From: Stappia stellulata DSM 5886
Lineage (GTDB): Bacteria > Pseudomonadota > Alphaproteobacteria > Rhizobiales > Stappiaceae
Reading direction: 5' to 3'
Assembly (NCBI RefSeq): GCF_000423705.1
Contig: NZ_AUIM01000011.1
Location: 398,501 to 462,500, forward strand
Length of the DNA stretch: 64,000 bases
Below are positions 63,346-64,000 of the stretch, in pieces. A program made the translations under genes and the position numbers. Numbering within the stretch: position 1 is the first letter of the stretch; every line of letters starts with the position of its first letter. The notes below the pieces were generated by a model. The model searched no databases. It saw only the letters and a list, made by a program, of their open reading frames with translations, and was not told the origin of the DNA.

Positions 63346-64000
63346 TTATATGGAGCTTTGGGAGCGGGGCAATTGTGCGTCCGTCCCCTCGGCTGCGGCA
63401 ATTTCGCCCGCGCCATCATGCCACGTAACGGCGCCTGCGCCACGTCCGCTCTTCACGAGGCCGCGCGGCCAGGCGATGCGCACCACCGCGCCGCGTTTCG
63501 GCGGCGTTCGGTTGCGCAGGCGCAAGTCCGCGCCGGTGCGCTCCAGCAGCGTCTTGGCGATGAAGAAGCCGAGCCCGAGGCCGCCCCCCGTGTCGCCCTG
63601 TCCGGTCCGCTCGTCGCGAGGTCCGCGGGCGGTGACATAGGGTTCGCCCAGACGGGTGATGATGTCCGGCGCAAATCCCTCGCCGTCGTCGGCGATCTCG
63701 ATCGTGAGCTGGCGCGCATCCCAGCGCGCAGTGATCGTCACCCTGCTTTTTGCGAAGTCGACAGCGTTTTCCAGAATGTTGCCGAGACCGTAATGGATCG
63801 CCGGGTTGCGCATGCCAATCGGTTCGTGCCCCTCGCCGTGCATGTCGACCGCGATTTCGATGCCGAAGGCGCGGCACGGCTCCACCACTTCCTCGATGAG
63901 ATGCGACAGCGGTTCGCCGCGAAAATGCTGGTCGCGGTCGTCGGACAGGGAGGAAAGCTTGGAGAGAATGTCGCGGCAGCGCTCCGCCTGCGACAGGATC
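63346..64000 (-). CDS. actS: Redox sensor kinase ActS/RegB, 3' part only
   Basis: C-terminal 217 or so codons of the membrane kinase; the 5' part, with the membrane segments and the redox box, lies beyond the window end. Visible are the AERCRDILSKLSSL helix after the HisKA region, then the HATPase: NILENAVDFAK (N box), ADDGEGFAPDI and GGGLGLGFFIAKTLLERTGA. The frame is open to base 64000. Partner regulator gene actR follows. Confidence 0.93.
   Translation of the reverse strand, partial: ILSQAERCRDILSKLSSLSDDRDQHFRGEPLSHLIEEVVEPCRAFGIEIAVDMHGEGHEPIGMRNPAIHYGLGNILENAVDFAKSRVTITARWDARQLTIEIADDGEGFAPDIITRLGEPYVTARGPRDERTGQGDTGGGLGLGFFIAKTLLERTGADLRLRNRTPPKRGAVVRIAWPRGLVKSGRGAGAVTWHDGAGEIAAAEGTDAQLPRSQSSI

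Overview
The window reads as ordinary chromosome from a high-GC alphaproteobacterium of the Rhizobiales, probably close to the Stappia/Labrenzia/Roseibium group. This is an inference from gene content: an ActS/ActR (RegB/RegA) redox pair, C4-pathway 5-aminolevulinate synthase, MmcB behind an alphaproteobacterial SOS box, a GlpSTPQUV-type glycerol ABC importer, and the gene set rsmI-yraN-gshB next to an LpoA-like lipoprotein. About 60 protein genes are supported. I saw no rRNA, tRNA, CRISPR array, integrase or transposase.

Layout. 0-18 kb is housekeeping: a class A penicillin-binding protein, acyltransferases, a hybrid histidine kinase, comM, gshB, yraN, rsmI with a 57-residue membrane protein between the last two, an LpoA-like lipoprotein, coaBC-dut, cysK, a spermidine-synthase-like membrane protein and maiA. 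18-36.4 kb is a complete reductive pyrimidine degradation locus. preT/preA reduce uracil or thymine, a dihydropyrimidinase opens the ring, a beta-ureidopropionase-type amidase removes the carbamoyl group, and an omega-aminotransferase plus a CoA-acylating semialdehyde dehydrogenase process beta-alanine or beta-aminoisobutyrate. A THI5/NMT1-type ABC importer with two extra membrane proteins follows. Two RutR-like TetR regulators sit inside the locus, and three copies of a TTGACCA-N2-TGGTCAA operator lie upstream of preT and in the regulator/aminotransferase intergenic region.

36.3-39.1 kb is a scar region of lower GC. It carries a decayed chemotaxis-receptor fragment, an intact secreted C45 (penicillin-acylase-like) amidase, a decayed antisense second C45 gene, and a 55-bp copy of the 3' end of the pyrimidine binding-protein gene just upstream of an intact chemotaxis receptor. 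41.4-50.1 kb is a tricarboxylate module: TctABC transporter, TctDE two-component system, an extra periplasmic binding protein, and a citryl-CoA-lyase-like enzyme overlapping a class III CoA-transferase. 50.1-58.8 kb is glycerol uptake and oxidation (glpD, glpR, glpV-S-T-P-Q-U). The two ATPases there show complementary loss of ABC motifs. 59-64 kb holds a Rap1a-like secreted protein, hemA, trpS, mmcB, actR and the 3' part of actS, which runs off the window end.

Start sites were adjusted from the longest open frame wherever a ribosome-binding site, a gene overlap or an operator supports an internal start. All homology statements come from motif recognition by eye, not from searches.
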